Assembly: GCA_023417655.1 (NCBI GenBank)
Contig: JAEZFD010000069.1
Coordinates: 1 to 64,000 of the forward strand
Reading direction: 5' to 3'
Length of the DNA: 64,000 bases
Source: Planctomycetota bacterium
GTDB taxonomy: Bacteria; Planctomycetota; Planctomycetia; Planctomycetales; Planctomycetaceae
Part shown: one piece after another, positions 7,402 to 16,310 of the stretch
Numbering within the stretch: the first letter of the stretch is position 1
Layout: each line of letters opens with the position of its first letter
The notes under the pieces: generated by a model
The model's input: only the letters and a program-made list of their open reading frames with translations
Databases searched by the model: none
What the model was told of the DNA's origin: nothing
Translations under genes and position numbers: made by a program

Positions 7402-9093
7402 TTAGAGTCCAGGCTTCATGCTAGCTCCGATCAGCACACTTACTTTGGCAATACCGACCACCTGTTCGACAGGGATCCGCAACTGCGATGTGGCAGTATC
7501 GCCCTTGGAACCCGCAACGAAGCTGATGTAGGACGGAGTCAGCCCCAGATTATCAACAGCGTCTGGATTCACCATCAGGGGTGAGTCTTCAACCTTCGAA
7601 GCGAGCTTCACTCCGCGGGCGATGGTCCCCGGAAGATCAATCAGCAGGAGGAAGTTCCCGGTCGGAGGAAGCCCTTCGCGGAACTTCGCGATCCGATTAG
7701 TCTTCTTCTCTTCGATGGCGGTGATCGTCTGTTCCATCAACCGCTTCCCGCCGCCAACTGTATTGACGAACTTGTCCTGCAGGCTGACATTGCGAGTCAC
7801 GACGCCATCAGGGCCAGTAAGGACGTCGAGCATCTTTGTGGTGACACCCGTTGGATCCCCTTCTGCAGTGTATTCCTGCTTCACTGTGATGATGTCACCT
7901 TTGTACGCCCCAAAGGATTCCGCATCCCGCTGAATCGTCATCGTCTGCTCCATCAAACCATTCTTGAGGTTACCGACAGCGGCCTGCAGATCATAAATAC
8001 TCTCCCGGTATTTCGATGCAGGAGAGATCTCATAGATCGAGACCTGTCGCAGGGCATCATTCACCGTGGGCGAGACATCAGCAGCTGACACGAACGATCC
8101 GAACTTGACGTCAGAATCAATCTTCAGAGCCTTCTCAAGCTGAGCCTGCTTTTCGGGAGGCACTTCATAAAGACTGGTGGAAAACTGCGTTCCCCATTCA
8201 ATCAACCCGCGTGTGTCGCAGCTCACGCCGGAGTAAATCGGCCAGCCGGAAGGTAACCGAGCGAGATCGTCGAAACTGGACTGGGGATTGTTGGCCAGAA
8301 ACTTCGCAGAAACGGAATCGGATTTGAAATCAGTCTGATGGCTGATGATCAGATCCTTTTCACTCAGGCTGAGAGACAGACCGACGGTGTCTGAATCCTG
8401 CACCGACTGGAAGAAGCCTTCGATCATGCTCCCGTACATTTTCGCAATGCCTTCGGCGTTGATCCCGGGCTGAACGCTGAGTGCACTCAACTGTGTGAGA
8501 GATTCCTGCACCTTCTCCTGAAGGAGCTTGATCTGAGTGGAATAAACTGATGTCAGATGACGAGCATTCACATAGACCGTCAGATCCCCGTCGGCCAATC
8601 GGGTCTGGATCTCTTTGCTCAATGCCGTCGCGGCGCTCTCTGATGCCGAAACCGCTGGCAAAGTCGCGGCATCAGTATAGATCACCCAGTTCTTTTCCTG
8701 CCGGGTCTGGAAATTCGTCCCGAGTGCAGAGACAAAGTCACCCGAGTTGGTGGTCGGAACGGCGAAGACGACGGTCGGTGGCTCGTTCTCAATCGCATAG
8801 ACGCCCACGTACCAGTCACGAGTCTGATCGGCGCCGGTCAGTGTCGGATTCGAACTCAGTTTCCCCAGCAACGGTTCCTGCTGATCCTGGACGACCGGAC
8901 CCACGCCGGGCTGCACGCGTTCAACAAACTTGGCAACCTTCTCGAATGTCTGGTCTGGCTCACGCAGACGGACAATGACGCCCACATCCTTCGAGAAGAA
9001 ACCGAGAGGGTTGTCCTGTGCAAATCCGACTGTGGCGTGCAATCCGGCACAGCAGATGGACAGGAGAATCAGAGAAACTCGCAACATATGCAT
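7402..9093 (-). CDS. Secreted planctomycete hypothetical protein
   Basis: From the Met at 9093 this is a 563-residue protein with a clear signal peptide (MHMLRVSLILLSICCAGL...FAQ); the frame starts eight residues earlier at 9117, but 9093 or 9087 gives a better signal peptide. The mature part alternates beta-strands with short helices and contains no motif I recognise: N-terminal DVGVIVRLREPDQTFEKVAKF, a middle with ADGDLTVYVNARHL, and a C-terminus with NFLLLIDLPGTIARGV. This repeated VYVNxRxL / LLLIDLPG pattern is typical of large secreted planctomycete proteins seen as lone genes. Function unknown; probably periplasmic or secreted. Confidence 0.72.
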   Translation of the reverse strand: MHMLRVSLILLSICCAGLHATVGFAQDNPLGFFSKDVGVIVRLREPDQTFEKVAKFVERVQPGVGPVVQDQQEPLLGKLSSNPTLTGADQTRDWYVGVYAIENEPPTVVFAVPTTNSGDFVSALGTNFQTRQEKNWVIYTDAATLPAVSASESAATALSKEIQTRLADGDLTVYVNARHLTSVYSTQIKLLQEKVQESLTQLSALSVQPGINAEGIAKMYGSMIEGFFQSVQDSDTVGLSLSLSEKDLIISHQTDFKSDSVSAKFLANNPQSSFDDLARLPSGWPIYSGVSCDTRGLIEWGTQFSTSLYEVPPEKQAQLEKALKIDSDVKFGSFVSAADVSPTVNDALRQVSIYEISPASKYRESIYDLQAAVGNLKNGLMEQTMTIQRDAESFGAYKGDIITVKQEYTAEGDPTGVTTKMLDVLTGPDGVVTRNVSLQDKFVNTVGGGKRLMEQTITAIEEKKTNRIAKFREGLPPTGNFLLLIDLPGTIARGVKLASKVEDSPLMVNPDAVDNLGLTPSYISFVAGSKGDTATSQLRIPVEQVVGIAKVSVLIGASMKPGL

Positions 9094-9475
9094 CCAATCC
9101 TTCTCAGCAAATGACATGGACTCTGAAAGGCCCGGGTGATTCCGCCCTCAGTTCAACTTGGGGATGACATCCCGAAATAACGAGACGCTTCAACCACCAG
9201 ATCAAATATTTCGCAGCAGTTCCTGAAAGTCCCTTCACAGGGAGCCGTTGGCAGGATCCGACTCATTCGACCAATCCGAACGATCAGAAGAATCGGATCG
9301 ATCCTTTGTCGCCTCCGGGTCCGGGATTGTCAAATCTCCGTCGTGAAATCCGCATGGTTCTTTCACCCCGAAGAATCGTCCAAATCCCGTCAGATGCTAT
9401 CAGTTTCAGAAGTCATAGAAGTGGTCGGCTCCGGCGAAAGCAGACAGAAGCGAGTGATTCGATTGCTCATTATTG

Positions 9476-9506
9476 CCGATTCTCGCCGATCAACAGGGAG
9501 AATCGG
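9476..9506 (+). promoter_or_regulatory. Leader hairpin 1 of Tyr/Gly-rich protein gene
   Basis: CCGATTCTC (9476-9484) pairs perfectly with GAGAATCGG (9498-9506) around a 13-base loop. Together with the next hairpin it probably structures the 5' leader; it could govern mRNA stability or translation of an abundant envelope protein. Confidence 0.45.
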
Positions 9507-9533
9507 TCTCAAATGGAACCGAGGAGAGTGTTG

Positions 9534-9559
9534 GGCAGCCTGTGTGTGGGCAGGCTGCC
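9534..9559 (+). promoter_or_regulatory. Leader hairpin 2 of Tyr/Gly-rich protein gene
   Basis: GGCAGCCTG (9534-9542) pairs perfectly with CAGGCTGCC (9551-9559) around an 8-base loop, ending 37 bases before the ATG at 9597. There is no T-tract, so it is more likely a leader structure than a terminator. Confidence 0.45.
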
Positions 9560-9596
9560 ATTCACTCCCCCTGCGCCTGCCCAGAGTGAGTCAATC

Positions 9597-9998
9597 ATGG
9601 TGCGTACGACGTTAGCGGTGATTGCTGGTCTGTTTCTTCTGTCAGCCGGAATGCAGACCCAGGCGGGACACACCCGCGGGTACGGGCACGGTTATTACTC
9701 CGGGTATTACCCCGGTGCCGCGACCACCTCCTATTACGGGGGCGGCTACTGGTACAACACACCGTTCTACAGCAACGGGACCCTGTTCAACTATTACGGC
9801 GGTTACCGTCCGTCGTATTCGTACGGGCTGTACAACGACACGGTGGCAACACCAGGTCTGTCGGTGCCGTACGACTACGCTCCGTATCAGACGACCATGC
9901 CGACTTCCATCAACCAGAGCATGACCAGTTTCTACGGTCCGCTCGGCCCCAGCCCGGGAGCGGTCCCGGTTGGTGCTCCTTGCAACTGCAAGAAGTAA
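9597..9998 (+). CDS. Small secreted Tyr/Gly-rich protein
   Basis: The preferred start is ATG 9597, giving 133 residues with a signal peptide (MVRTTLAVIAGLFLLSAG...AG). The same frame is open back to 9306, but that extension is Arg/Ser-rich and does not look coded. The mature chain is very rich in Tyr, Gly and Asn (YGHGYYSGYYPG, SYYGGGYWYN, FNYYGGYRPSYSYG), ends in a Pro-rich segment and finishes CNCKK. Such composition suggests a structural, adhesive or self-assembling surface protein, perhaps cross-linked through Tyr or the terminal Cys pair. No family identified. Two leader hairpins precede the gene. Confidence 0.7.
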   Translation: MVRTTLAVIAGLFLLSAGMQTQAGHTRGYGHGYYSGYYPGAATTSYYGGGYWYNTPFYSNGTLFNYYGGYRPSYSYGLYNDTVATPGLSVPYDYAPYQTTMPTSINQSMTSFYGPLGPSPGAVPVGAPCNCKK

Positions 9999-10175
9999 TT
10001 TGCTGGAAGACGTAATTTCCGCATCGCCCGCCGGGTTTGCACCAAACCGACACTTCACTCAGGCGATGAAGCGGCATAAGATCGGGGGTTCGATTGTCCA
10101 GATCACCCCCGAGTGACCGTTGTCAGTATTCTGCTGCCTGACAACGGTTCCCGGCTCCCCGGAATGATTTGCCGT

Positions 10176-10664
10176 ATGGCTGCGAAGAAAAAGCCCAGTT
10201 CAAACGATCCCAATTCCCGCGTCGTCTGTCGCAATCGTCGGGCACGACACGATTACGACATCCTTGATGAAGTGGAATGCGGGATCGTTCTTTACGGCAG
10301 CGAAGTCAAAGCGATCAGGGACAACAAGATCTCGATCGACGAGTCATACGCCCGGCTGGAGAATGGGGAAGTCTGGCTCCACAACTGCGATATTGCCGAA
10401 TATCCACAAGCGACATATCTCAATCATGAACGCCGCCGCTCACGTAAACTGCTATTGAGTCGCCGTGAAATTCGCAAGTTTGCCGAAGCCGCAGAGCATT
10501 CCGGGAAGACACTCATTCCGCTTGACGTGCATTTTTCTCGCGGCTTCGTCAAGGTCCAGCTGGCAATTGGTCAGGGACGCAAGATTCACGACAAACGCGA
10601 CCGCCTGAAACAGCAGGATGACAACCGGACGATTCGAGCTGCCATGCGAAAAGAGCGGGAATAA
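10176..10664 (+). CDS. smpB: SsrA-binding protein SmpB
   Basis: SmpB binds tmRNA and delivers it to stalled ribosomes during trans-translation. From ATG 10176 the protein has 162 residues, the normal size for the family; the frame is open to 10113, and 10164 is a second possible start. The typical OB-fold is visible: RRARHDYDILDEVECGIVLYGSEVKAIRDNKISIDESYARLENGEVWLHNCDIAEY, then HSGKTLIPLDVHFSRGFVKVQLAIGQG (shown piecewise by its key segments YGSEVKAIR, IDESYA, and LIPLDVHF). It ends in the conserved basic tail KIHDKRDRLKQQD. The tmRNA gene is not visible in this window. Housekeeping gene, apparently monocistronic. Confidence 0.97.
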   Translation: MAAKKKPSSNDPNSRVVCRNRRARHDYDILDEVECGIVLYGSEVKAIRDNKISIDESYARLENGEVWLHNCDIAEYPQATYLNHERRRSRKLLLSRREIRKFAEAAEHSGKTLIPLDVHFSRGFVKVQLAIGQGRKIHDKRDRLKQQDDNRTIRAAMRKERE

Positions 10665-10981
10665 CACTCCCGATTCCCTGCCGCTCTGCGCTTCGCGATC
10701 TGATTCGACTCACAGCAATCGCAATTGCGTTGTGCCGGATTCCCCGGAAATGCACGCAATCCCGTCATTTCCTTCAGTGACGGTTGTCCGGGTCGCTCTG
10801 CTCCGCTGATTAACTTGAGCGTCAGGAATGCAATTGGGCTTGGACTCCTTTTCCCCGCTGTCCCGATAATACTAGGGAGGACTCAGGGAAGAGTCGCTAC
10901 TGGCGTTTCCTTGAAATCCGATGCGTTTCGCGGCATCGATAGGACTGCGGAACGCGTCTCAATGGACTTGGGAGCGTTGGC
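10665..10981. other. Intergenic region with weak promoter candidate
   Basis: This 317-base spacer contains no gene. A weak promoter-like pair TTGGAC (10840-10845) and GATAAT (10865-10870), with a 19-base spacer, precedes the TolC-like gene by about 110 bases. Confidence 0.3.
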
Positions 10982-12754
10982 ATGGATCGGGTGAAACGTC
11001 TGCAGCTTTTGGCATGTCTGAGCGGGCTTTGCGTTCCTGCAGGGTGCCAGCAGCGCCAGGTTCAGACCGTCGCCCGGCCGCTTCCTTTCGTCACTCATCA
11101 TCATGACGAACGTCTGGCGGATCTGCTCCATGATCGGAAGGTGCAGCTCGCAAAAGCCGAAGCTCGGAAAGCTGCCGAAGCGTCGGCCAAAGAAGAGCCA
11201 GCGGCGGAGTTGGCCGCAAAGACCACCGCACCAGGAGAGCTGAAACCGACGAACTCGACTCCATTGCTGGGAGAGCCGCTTCCCGCAGGCTCTGATCTGA
11301 ACACAGTAAAAGACACGAAGTCGGTCGCATTAGTTTCGATTCCTGATCAAAGCGAAGGAATTCCGCGCCCCCCGATCTCGGTGACACAGACGGCGTTGCA
11401 GGGAGAGAACTCTCAACCGGAATCTCGAATTTCCCCTGCCGTTCCCCAGGTTCCTCCCGCTCCACCAGACACTCTCTCAGCTCCCGTCGAGTTGCAACCG
11501 ATTGCCGAATCCAACGAGATGCCAGGTCAGTTTACTGGCCCGGGTATCACACTCGAGGCGATGGAGCAACTTGCTCTGCAGAACAATCCGGCGATCGCAC
11601 AGGCATCGGCGTCCGCTCAGAAAGCGACCGGATTCCGGCAGCAGGTCGGCAAATATCCGAACCCGCTCGTGGGCTATAGCGGCCAGCAACTCGACGATCG
11701 TGGCACCGATCAACACCTTGCTTTTGTCGAACAGGAAATCGTCACTGCGAAAAAACTGAAACTGAATGAAAAGGTGCTCGACCAGGAAGTGCAGTCGCAG
11801 ATCTGGGAAGTCGAAGCCCAGCGGATGCGCGTTCTGACTGACGTTCGGACCCGCTTCTATCAGGCATTGGGGGCTCAGCAGCGCTACAGGATGGCTCACG
11901 AGTTCAGCAAAGTGGTCAGAGAGGGTGTGCGGATCTCAGAGATGCGGCAGAAGGCTCTCGAAGGTTCGATCCCGGAAATCCTGCAGACCGAAATTCAGCT
12001 CAACGAGGTGGAACTGATTGAACGACGGGCCGAGATCACACTCGACGCCACGTGGAAAGAGCTCACCGCCGTCGCAGGCGTCGCAGGGATGCCTTATCAG
12101 ATGCTCGAAGGGGAACTTCGGATCGAAATCGAGCAACTGGACTGGGATTTCATTTATGCAGAGCTGACGCAACGCCATCCAGGCCTGATCGCCGCCCGAA
12201 CCCGAGTGAATCGGGCCGTCGCCCTGATGACTCGCCAGGAAGTCCAGGCAATTCCTAACCTCGTGACGATTCTGGCGGCGGGCCACGATAACGGTACCGG
12301 CTCGAATATGATCAATCTCGACGTGGGAATTCCACTCCCGATCTTCAATCGGAACCAAGGGAATATCTCGGCCGCGCAAGCAGAATATTGCCGTGCGAGT
12401 CAGGAGGTTCGCCGCATCGAAATGAGTCTGAAGCAGCAGCTCGCGATCACCGCCCGACAATATGAGTCAGCGGCTGTCACTGTTGAGCGTCTAACGACGC
12501 AGATCCTTCCCAAGGCCCAGCGAACGCTCGATCTTTCGGAACGGGCCTATTCCGCCGGCGAGTACAACTTCCTGCAGATCCTGATTGCCCGGCGAACATT
12601 CTTCGACGTCAATCTGCAATATAACGCCGCGCTCGTCGAACTCGCAGAGTCGAAGATGATGATCGATGGCATGCTGCTTAACGGTGGTCTGGATGATCCC
12701 CGTGACGCGACCGGTGGCGATGAGCTGCGAGGCCAGACGTTCAGTCAGCAATAG
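10982..12754 (+). CDS. TolC-family outer membrane efflux lipoprotein
   Basis: Outer-membrane efflux (OEP/TolC-CusC type) component, 590 residues. The N-terminus has a short hydrophobic segment ending in a possible lipobox (VPAGC, Cys at about 22). Next comes an atypically long low-complexity Ala/Glu/Pro linker (to about residue 185) before the OEP domain, which starts ITLEAMEQLALQNNPAIAQA. Two long-helix repeats follow; the second begins YAELTQRHPGLIAARTRVNRA, with the typical strand-turn NLVTILAAGHDNG and INLDVGIPLPIFNRNQG. It would form the trimeric exit duct of a tripartite efflux pump, but no membrane-fusion or RND gene is adjacent here. GGGAG lies 6 bases before the ATG. Confident family call; substrate unknown. 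Confidence 0.9.
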   Translation: MDRVKRLQLLACLSGLCVPAGCQQRQVQTVARPLPFVTHHHDERLADLLHDRKVQLAKAEARKAAEASAKEEPAAELAAKTTAPGELKPTNSTPLLGEPLPAGSDLNTVKDTKSVALVSIPDQSEGIPRPPISVTQTALQGENSQPESRISPAVPQVPPAPPDTLSAPVELQPIAESNEMPGQFTGPGITLEAMEQLALQNNPAIAQASASAQKATGFRQQVGKYPNPLVGYSGQQLDDRGTDQHLAFVEQEIVTAKKLKLNEKVLDQEVQSQIWEVEAQRMRVLTDVRTRFYQALGAQQRYRMAHEFSKVVREGVRISEMRQKALEGSIPEILQTEIQLNEVELIERRAEITLDATWKELTAVAGVAGMPYQMLEGELRIEIEQLDWDFIYAELTQRHPGLIAARTRVNRAVALMTRQEVQAIPNLVTILAAGHDNGTGSNMINLDVGIPLPIFNRNQGNISAAQAEYCRASQEVRRIEMSLKQQLAITARQYESAAVTVERLTTQILPKAQRTLDLSERAYSAGEYNFLQILIARRTFFDVNLQYNAALVELAESKMMIDGMLLNGGLDDPRDATGGDELRGQTFSQQ

Positions 12755-12795
12755 CCCGAGCGATCGTCACTCGTAAAACAGTTCGCCTCCGACCG

Positions 12796-13530
12796 TCAGA
12801 CGTCGGCCAGAAATGCCTTTGTGACCTCCGTCTGCGGATCCTTGAAAATCCGCTCGGGGGGGCCTGATTCCGCGATTCGTCCGGCGTGCAGCAGATGCAC
12901 CTGATGGGCGACTGTTCGCGCAAAGCCGATCCCGTGGGTAACGACGATCATGGTCTGACCTTCCCGGGCAAGATCGCTCATCACACTCGTCACTTCGGCG
13001 GTCATTCGAGGATCAAGCGCGCTGGTTGGTTCGTCGAACAGAATTGCTTCCGGCTTCATTGCGAGGGTTCGGGCAATCGCGACTCGCTGCTGTTGTCCCC
13101 CCGACAATGATCCCGGGTAGGCATCCGCTTTCTCGGCCAGCCCAACTCGGTCAAGCAGTTTGACGGCTGTCGCCCGGGCCTCTTCCTTAGGTCGCTTCAA
13201 AACGTGAATTGGTGCTTCCATCACGTTCTGAATGACCGTCCGATGTGGAAACAGGTTGAACTGCTGAAACACCATCCCGACCCGTTTCCGGATCTGCACG
13301 AGTGCGGCCTCCCGTCCGGACTCCCCTGCAGGTGGGAGGGTAATATCACGGACACCAATCTCTCCGGAATCGAAGCTTTCGAGTCCGTTGATGGTGCGGA
13401 GCAACGTGCTTTTCCCGCCACCCGATGGACCGAGCAGCACGCAGACCTCACCGCGGGCGACCGACAGGGTCACGCCCTTTAGTACCTCGTGCTGACCGTA
13501 ACGTTTAACCAGATTCCGAATGTGAATCAT
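12796..13530 (-). CDS. Polar amino-acid ABC transporter ATPase (GlnQ type)
   Basis: ABC-type ATPase of 244 residues, resembling GlnQ/HisP-family subunits that energise polar amino-acid import. Walker A GPSGGGKSTLL at about 34-44, Q-loop VFQQFNLFPH, signature LSGGQQQRV, Walker B AILFDEPTSAL, and H-switch VVTHG are all present, so it should be active. The start ATG overlaps the stop of the upstream binding-protein/permease gene in the four bases ATGA (13530-13527), indicating translational coupling. The gene ends the transporter operon. Specificity cannot be read from the sequence. Confidence 0.95.
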   Translation of the reverse strand: MIHIRNLVKRYGQHEVLKGVTLSVARGEVCVLLGPSGGGKSTLLRTINGLESFDSGEIGVRDITLPPAGESGREAALVQIRKRVGMVFQQFNLFPHRTVIQNVMEAPIHVLKRPKEEARATAVKLLDRVGLAEKADAYPGSLSGGQQQRVAIARTLAMKPEAILFDEPTSALDPRMTAEVTSVMSDLAREGQTMIVVTHGIGFARTVAHQVHLLHAGRIAESGPPERIFKDPQTEVTKAFLADV

Positions 13531-15188
13531 TCCCGCTTCTCCGTCATCAGTCGCTTTTCAAGCTGTCGAGCCACAAGCGACAGCGGATAGCTCATCGCCA
13601 GATATAGCAGTGCCGTGAGCAGCCCTAACTCGAAAATGGCTCCTGTGCTGCGGGCCTGAATGTAATACTCCTTACTCAGCTCCACGACGGTGATCACCGA
13701 GCAGACAGCAGTATCCTTGAACAAGGCAATGAAGTCGTTTGTGACGGGTGGGATCACGATTCGAGTCGCCTGCGGGATGATGATCCGTCGCAGGGCCAGC
13801 GACCGGCTGAACCCCAAGGATTCCGCTGCCTCCATCTGTCCTCGTGGAATCGCCTGCAGGCCCGCGCGATAGATCTCCGCTTCATAAGCGGAATAGTTCA
13901 TCGCCAGTCCAACGACTGCAGCCCAGAAGGCGTTGACTGTGATTCCGATTTCAGGCAGCAGGAAGAAAAGAACGTACAACTGCAGAACAAGCGGAGTTCC
14001 GCGAATCAGTTCAACATAGGTCCCGGCCAGGAATTTCAGAAACGAGGTCCCATACATGCGGAGAAGGGCCACCACCAGTCCGATCAGAATTGCCAGCGGC
14101 ATTGCGGTGCAGGCGAGCACGACTGTCATGCCGGCCGCTCGCAGGAGGAGCCATCCCCGCTGTTGAATGACCGTCCAGCCACGTACAGGAATGTATGTCT
14201 CTTCTGGGGAGGCTTCCTCTGACTGGTCCGCGTTCCCGACACTGACAGGGCCGATGAAAGAACCTTGCGAGTTCATTTCCAGACCGCGGAACGACTGTGC
14301 TTCATTCCACATCCGATACTTCGTCAGAATCTTCCGCAGGCTTCCGTCCCGCAGCGACTCAAACAAGGCATCATTGATTGCCTGCAGCAGTTCAGTATCG
14401 TCTTTTCTCGTCATTGCGACGTAGAACCCAGGACTGACGGGACCATCAATGGCTCTGAGTTCCGGAAATCCTCCCTGATAGAATGTCCAGATCGGAAGAT
14501 CCTGAAGATTGGCATCGATGCCATCAACGTTCAGCTCCGTCGCCCGCATGGCGTCAGAGACCCCGTTGAACAACACGACTTCAGCCCGGTCACCCAGTTT
14601 TGATTTCACATAATCATGGGCGGCCGAACCCCCGAGCACGGCGATCCGCTTCTTTCGGCCATCGGGAGGAAAGAAGACGTCATTCCAGTTCTTCAGTGTC
14701 GAGTCGCCGTCTCTTCCAAGGAGCTGTAACTCATACACGTAATAGGGAATCGACATTCCAAACCGATCCGCCCGCGCAGGACTCCATTCATATCCGTTGA
14801 GGACGATGTCGATGTCACCCCGCTGCAGCAAGTCAGGCAGCTTGTCCCATTCTCCCTGCTGGAACTGGGCCCGGACTCCCAGTTTCTCTGCAAGCAGTGC
14901 TGCAAGTTCGACTTCGAAACCTTCCAGTCGATTTGGATCGTCGTCCGCAGGGTAAATGAATGGCCCGCCCCCTTCCTGATCCGCTCCCCAGATCAGTGTT
15001 CCCCGCTGCTTTACTTTGGAGAGTCCCTCACCGGCACGAGCATCTTCGGAACAGAGACCAAAGCTGACGACAAGACAGCAGACGATGAGCGGTACGCAAG
15101 CAATTAGCCGGTCCTGCGAGCCGCCGCCAAAAAGACTCCAGCGTTCGTGGCAGGCCACAAGGGAAAGCCGCGAGGAAAATCCACTCAT
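13527..15188 (-). CDS. Fused substrate-binding/permease protein of amino-acid ABC importer
   Basis: This 553-residue protein joins a solute-binding domain to an integral permease. The first 45 residues act as a signal/anchor (CVPLIVCCLVVSFGL). Residues about 60-290 form the SBP_bac_3-type binding domain (GTLIWGADQEGGGPF; LEGFEVELAALLAEKLG; DIVLNGYEWSPARADRF; AMTRKDDTELLQAINDAL). After a short linker, residues about 330-550 are a HisM/GlnP-type permease with several membrane spans and the ABC-contacting EAA loop (EAAESLGFSRSLALRRIIIP). Such binding-permease fusions occur in several bacterial groups. It is the upstream gene of a two-gene operon with the ATPase. Confidence 0.93.
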   Translation of the reverse strand: MSGFSSRLSLVACHERWSLFGGGSQDRLIACVPLIVCCLVVSFGLCSEDARAGEGLSKVKQRGTLIWGADQEGGGPFIYPADDDPNRLEGFEVELAALLAEKLGVRAQFQQGEWDKLPDLLQRGDIDIVLNGYEWSPARADRFGMSIPYYVYELQLLGRDGDSTLKNWNDVFFPPDGRKKRIAVLGGSAAHDYVKSKLGDRAEVVLFNGVSDAMRATELNVDGIDANLQDLPIWTFYQGGFPELRAIDGPVSPGFYVAMTRKDDTELLQAINDALFESLRDGSLRKILTKYRMWNEAQSFRGLEMNSQGSFIGPVSVGNADQSEEASPEETYIPVRGWTVIQQRGWLLLRAAGMTVVLACTAMPLAILIGLVVALLRMYGTSFLKFLAGTYVELIRGTPLVLQLYVLFFLLPEIGITVNAFWAAVVGLAMNYSAYEAEIYRAGLQAIPRGQMEAAESLGFSRSLALRRIIIPQATRIVIPPVTNDFIALFKDTAVCSVITVVELSKEYYIQARSTGAIFELGLLTALLYLAMSYPLSLVARQLEKRLMTEKRE

Positions 15189-15638
15189 TTACTGGCGTCT
15201 TTCATGCAGAACTCAGGCGGCCAAACAGTGGGACATCGGTCGATTTTCGATTGCGAGCCCCCGGAAGATAGCCCGCGTCCCTGCAGGAGAACAACCTGAG
15301 ATTCGAACCAAATCCCCTCCGGCCCGTCGGCGCGGATTGAGAACAGGACGTCATTTAGAATCTCCGTCTGCAAGATGTCGCCGTGTGGATGTCCGTTTGG
15401 TTAATGGCGGGATTGGCTGCTCGGAGGCGAGCGGGATTCTTCTCACATCGTAGTGAAAGCCGGTCACAACTCGTTGCGCATCGCCCCTCCCATTTGCCAG
15501 ATTCGAATCCAATCGATACGGGGAGCACTGAATTGACGGGACCACCTCGATCGCAATACCCTAAGCCCGCGTTCGCTGGGTGAAATGGTTCGGTCCCCAT
15601 TCGATTTCGGGGTCACGAATCGACCAGGCGATGCAATC
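15189..15638. other. Intergenic region upstream of importer operon and tRNA
   Basis: This 450-base divergent gap between the importer operon (-) and tRNA-Leu (+) shows no protein-coding gene. A candidate tRNA promoter lies at 15533-15562 and is listed separately. Confidence 0.5.
15533..15562 (+). promoter_or_regulatory. Candidate promoter of tRNA-Leu
   Basis: TTGACG (15533-15538), an 18-base spacer and TACCCT (15557-15562) give a plausible sigma70-type promoter about 75 bases upstream of the tRNA. The -35 match is good; the -10 is weak. Confidence 0.35.
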
Positions 15639-15724
15639 GGCCAAGTGGCGGAATAGGCAGACGCACAGGACTTAAAATCCTGTGTCGCGCAAGCGGCGTG
15701 CGGGTTCGATCCCCGCCTTGGCCA
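15639..15724 (+). tRNA. tRNA-Leu (anticodon UAA)
   Basis: An 86-base class II tRNA. The acceptor stem GGCCAAG (15639-15645) pairs with CTTGGCC (15717-15723), with discriminator A at 15724. The anticodon arm CAGGA-CTTAAAA-TCCTG places TAA at 15673-15675, the leucine UAA anticodon. The long variable arm CGCGCAAGCGGCG and the T arm GCGGG-TTCGATC-CCCGC are intact. The 3' CCA is not encoded, so it must be added after transcription. Confidence 0.97.
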
Positions 15725-15740
15725 ATCGAAGAGCACTCAA

Positions 15741-15777
15741 GGCAGCTGCAACAGATGTTGCAGCTGCCTTATTTTTT
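15741..15777 (+). terminator. Rho-independent terminator of tRNA-Leu
   Basis: A perfect 12-bp stem, GGCAGCTGCAAC (15741-15752) with GTTGCAGCTGCC (15757-15768), closes a 4-base loop AGAT and is followed by TTATTTTTT. It lies 16 bases after the tRNA and is the strongest textbook terminator in the window. Confidence 0.95.
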
Positions 15778-16181
15778 GGCTTCGGAGTTTCTGAGTTCAC
15801 TCTGACCACTGCGACGCAGATGCAATTCTCTCCCCGTCTCTCAACGGATGGCGGAGCTGTCCCAGGAAGCAGCCGACCTGACTGAATTCGTCCGGCTATA
15901 CCATCCGCTCGACTTGGTAGACCTCACTGGCACGGAGAATTCACTGTCCTCGGCGATGTGAAATCCCCGAGTTTGGAGAAAATTTCTTCGTTTCCTGACG
16001 CTGTTTCCCATGGGATTGCGGTATAGCCCATGTCAGAAGTCCAACCTCGGCGAAACTTGCGCGGGACTCTGCATTTATCCGTTCTATCCTAATCTCTTTC
16101 TGTTGCAGGAGATTCGGAGGGCAAGACCGGGATTTGACAGGATCCTCAGCTGGGTCCCGAAGGTCACATCAGGACATGCGG

Positions 16182-16213
16182 GGCGACCCACTTAACGGGC
16201 CTGGTGGGTCGCC
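16182..16213 (+). other. Perfect 10-bp hairpin in gene-free region
   Basis: GGCGACCCAC (16182-16191) pairs with GTGGGTCGCC (16204-16213) around a 12-base loop; TTGTCT follows. It may be a weak terminator or an internal domain of a noncoding RNA that ends at the terminator near 16350. Confidence 0.45.
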
Positions 16214-16310
16214 TTGTCTCATGCCTTGATTCGGAGCATCTGCAGGCGGAGGTCGTCCGTCCTTCGAAGTGCGTTACACCGCCTATGTCGCAGGACGGGC
16301 TCTCCCCTTT

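Larger units (their letters stand above)
9118..9596. other. Divergent intergenic region with structured leader
   Basis: This 479-base gap separates the divergent secreted-protein genes. The left 350 bases show nothing convincing. The last 120 bases carry two perfect 9-bp hairpins (listed separately) directly before the ATG at 9597. Confidence 0.5.

Noticed and set aside
9306..9596. N-terminal extension of the Tyr/Gly-rich protein
   Set aside because: The extension is Arg/Ser-rich, contains hairpin-forming DNA and would bury the signal peptide.
15864..15874. AGGAAGCAGCC, similar to the SRP RNA domain IV loop
   Set aside because: The pairing stem and the flanking conserved SRP bases are missing.
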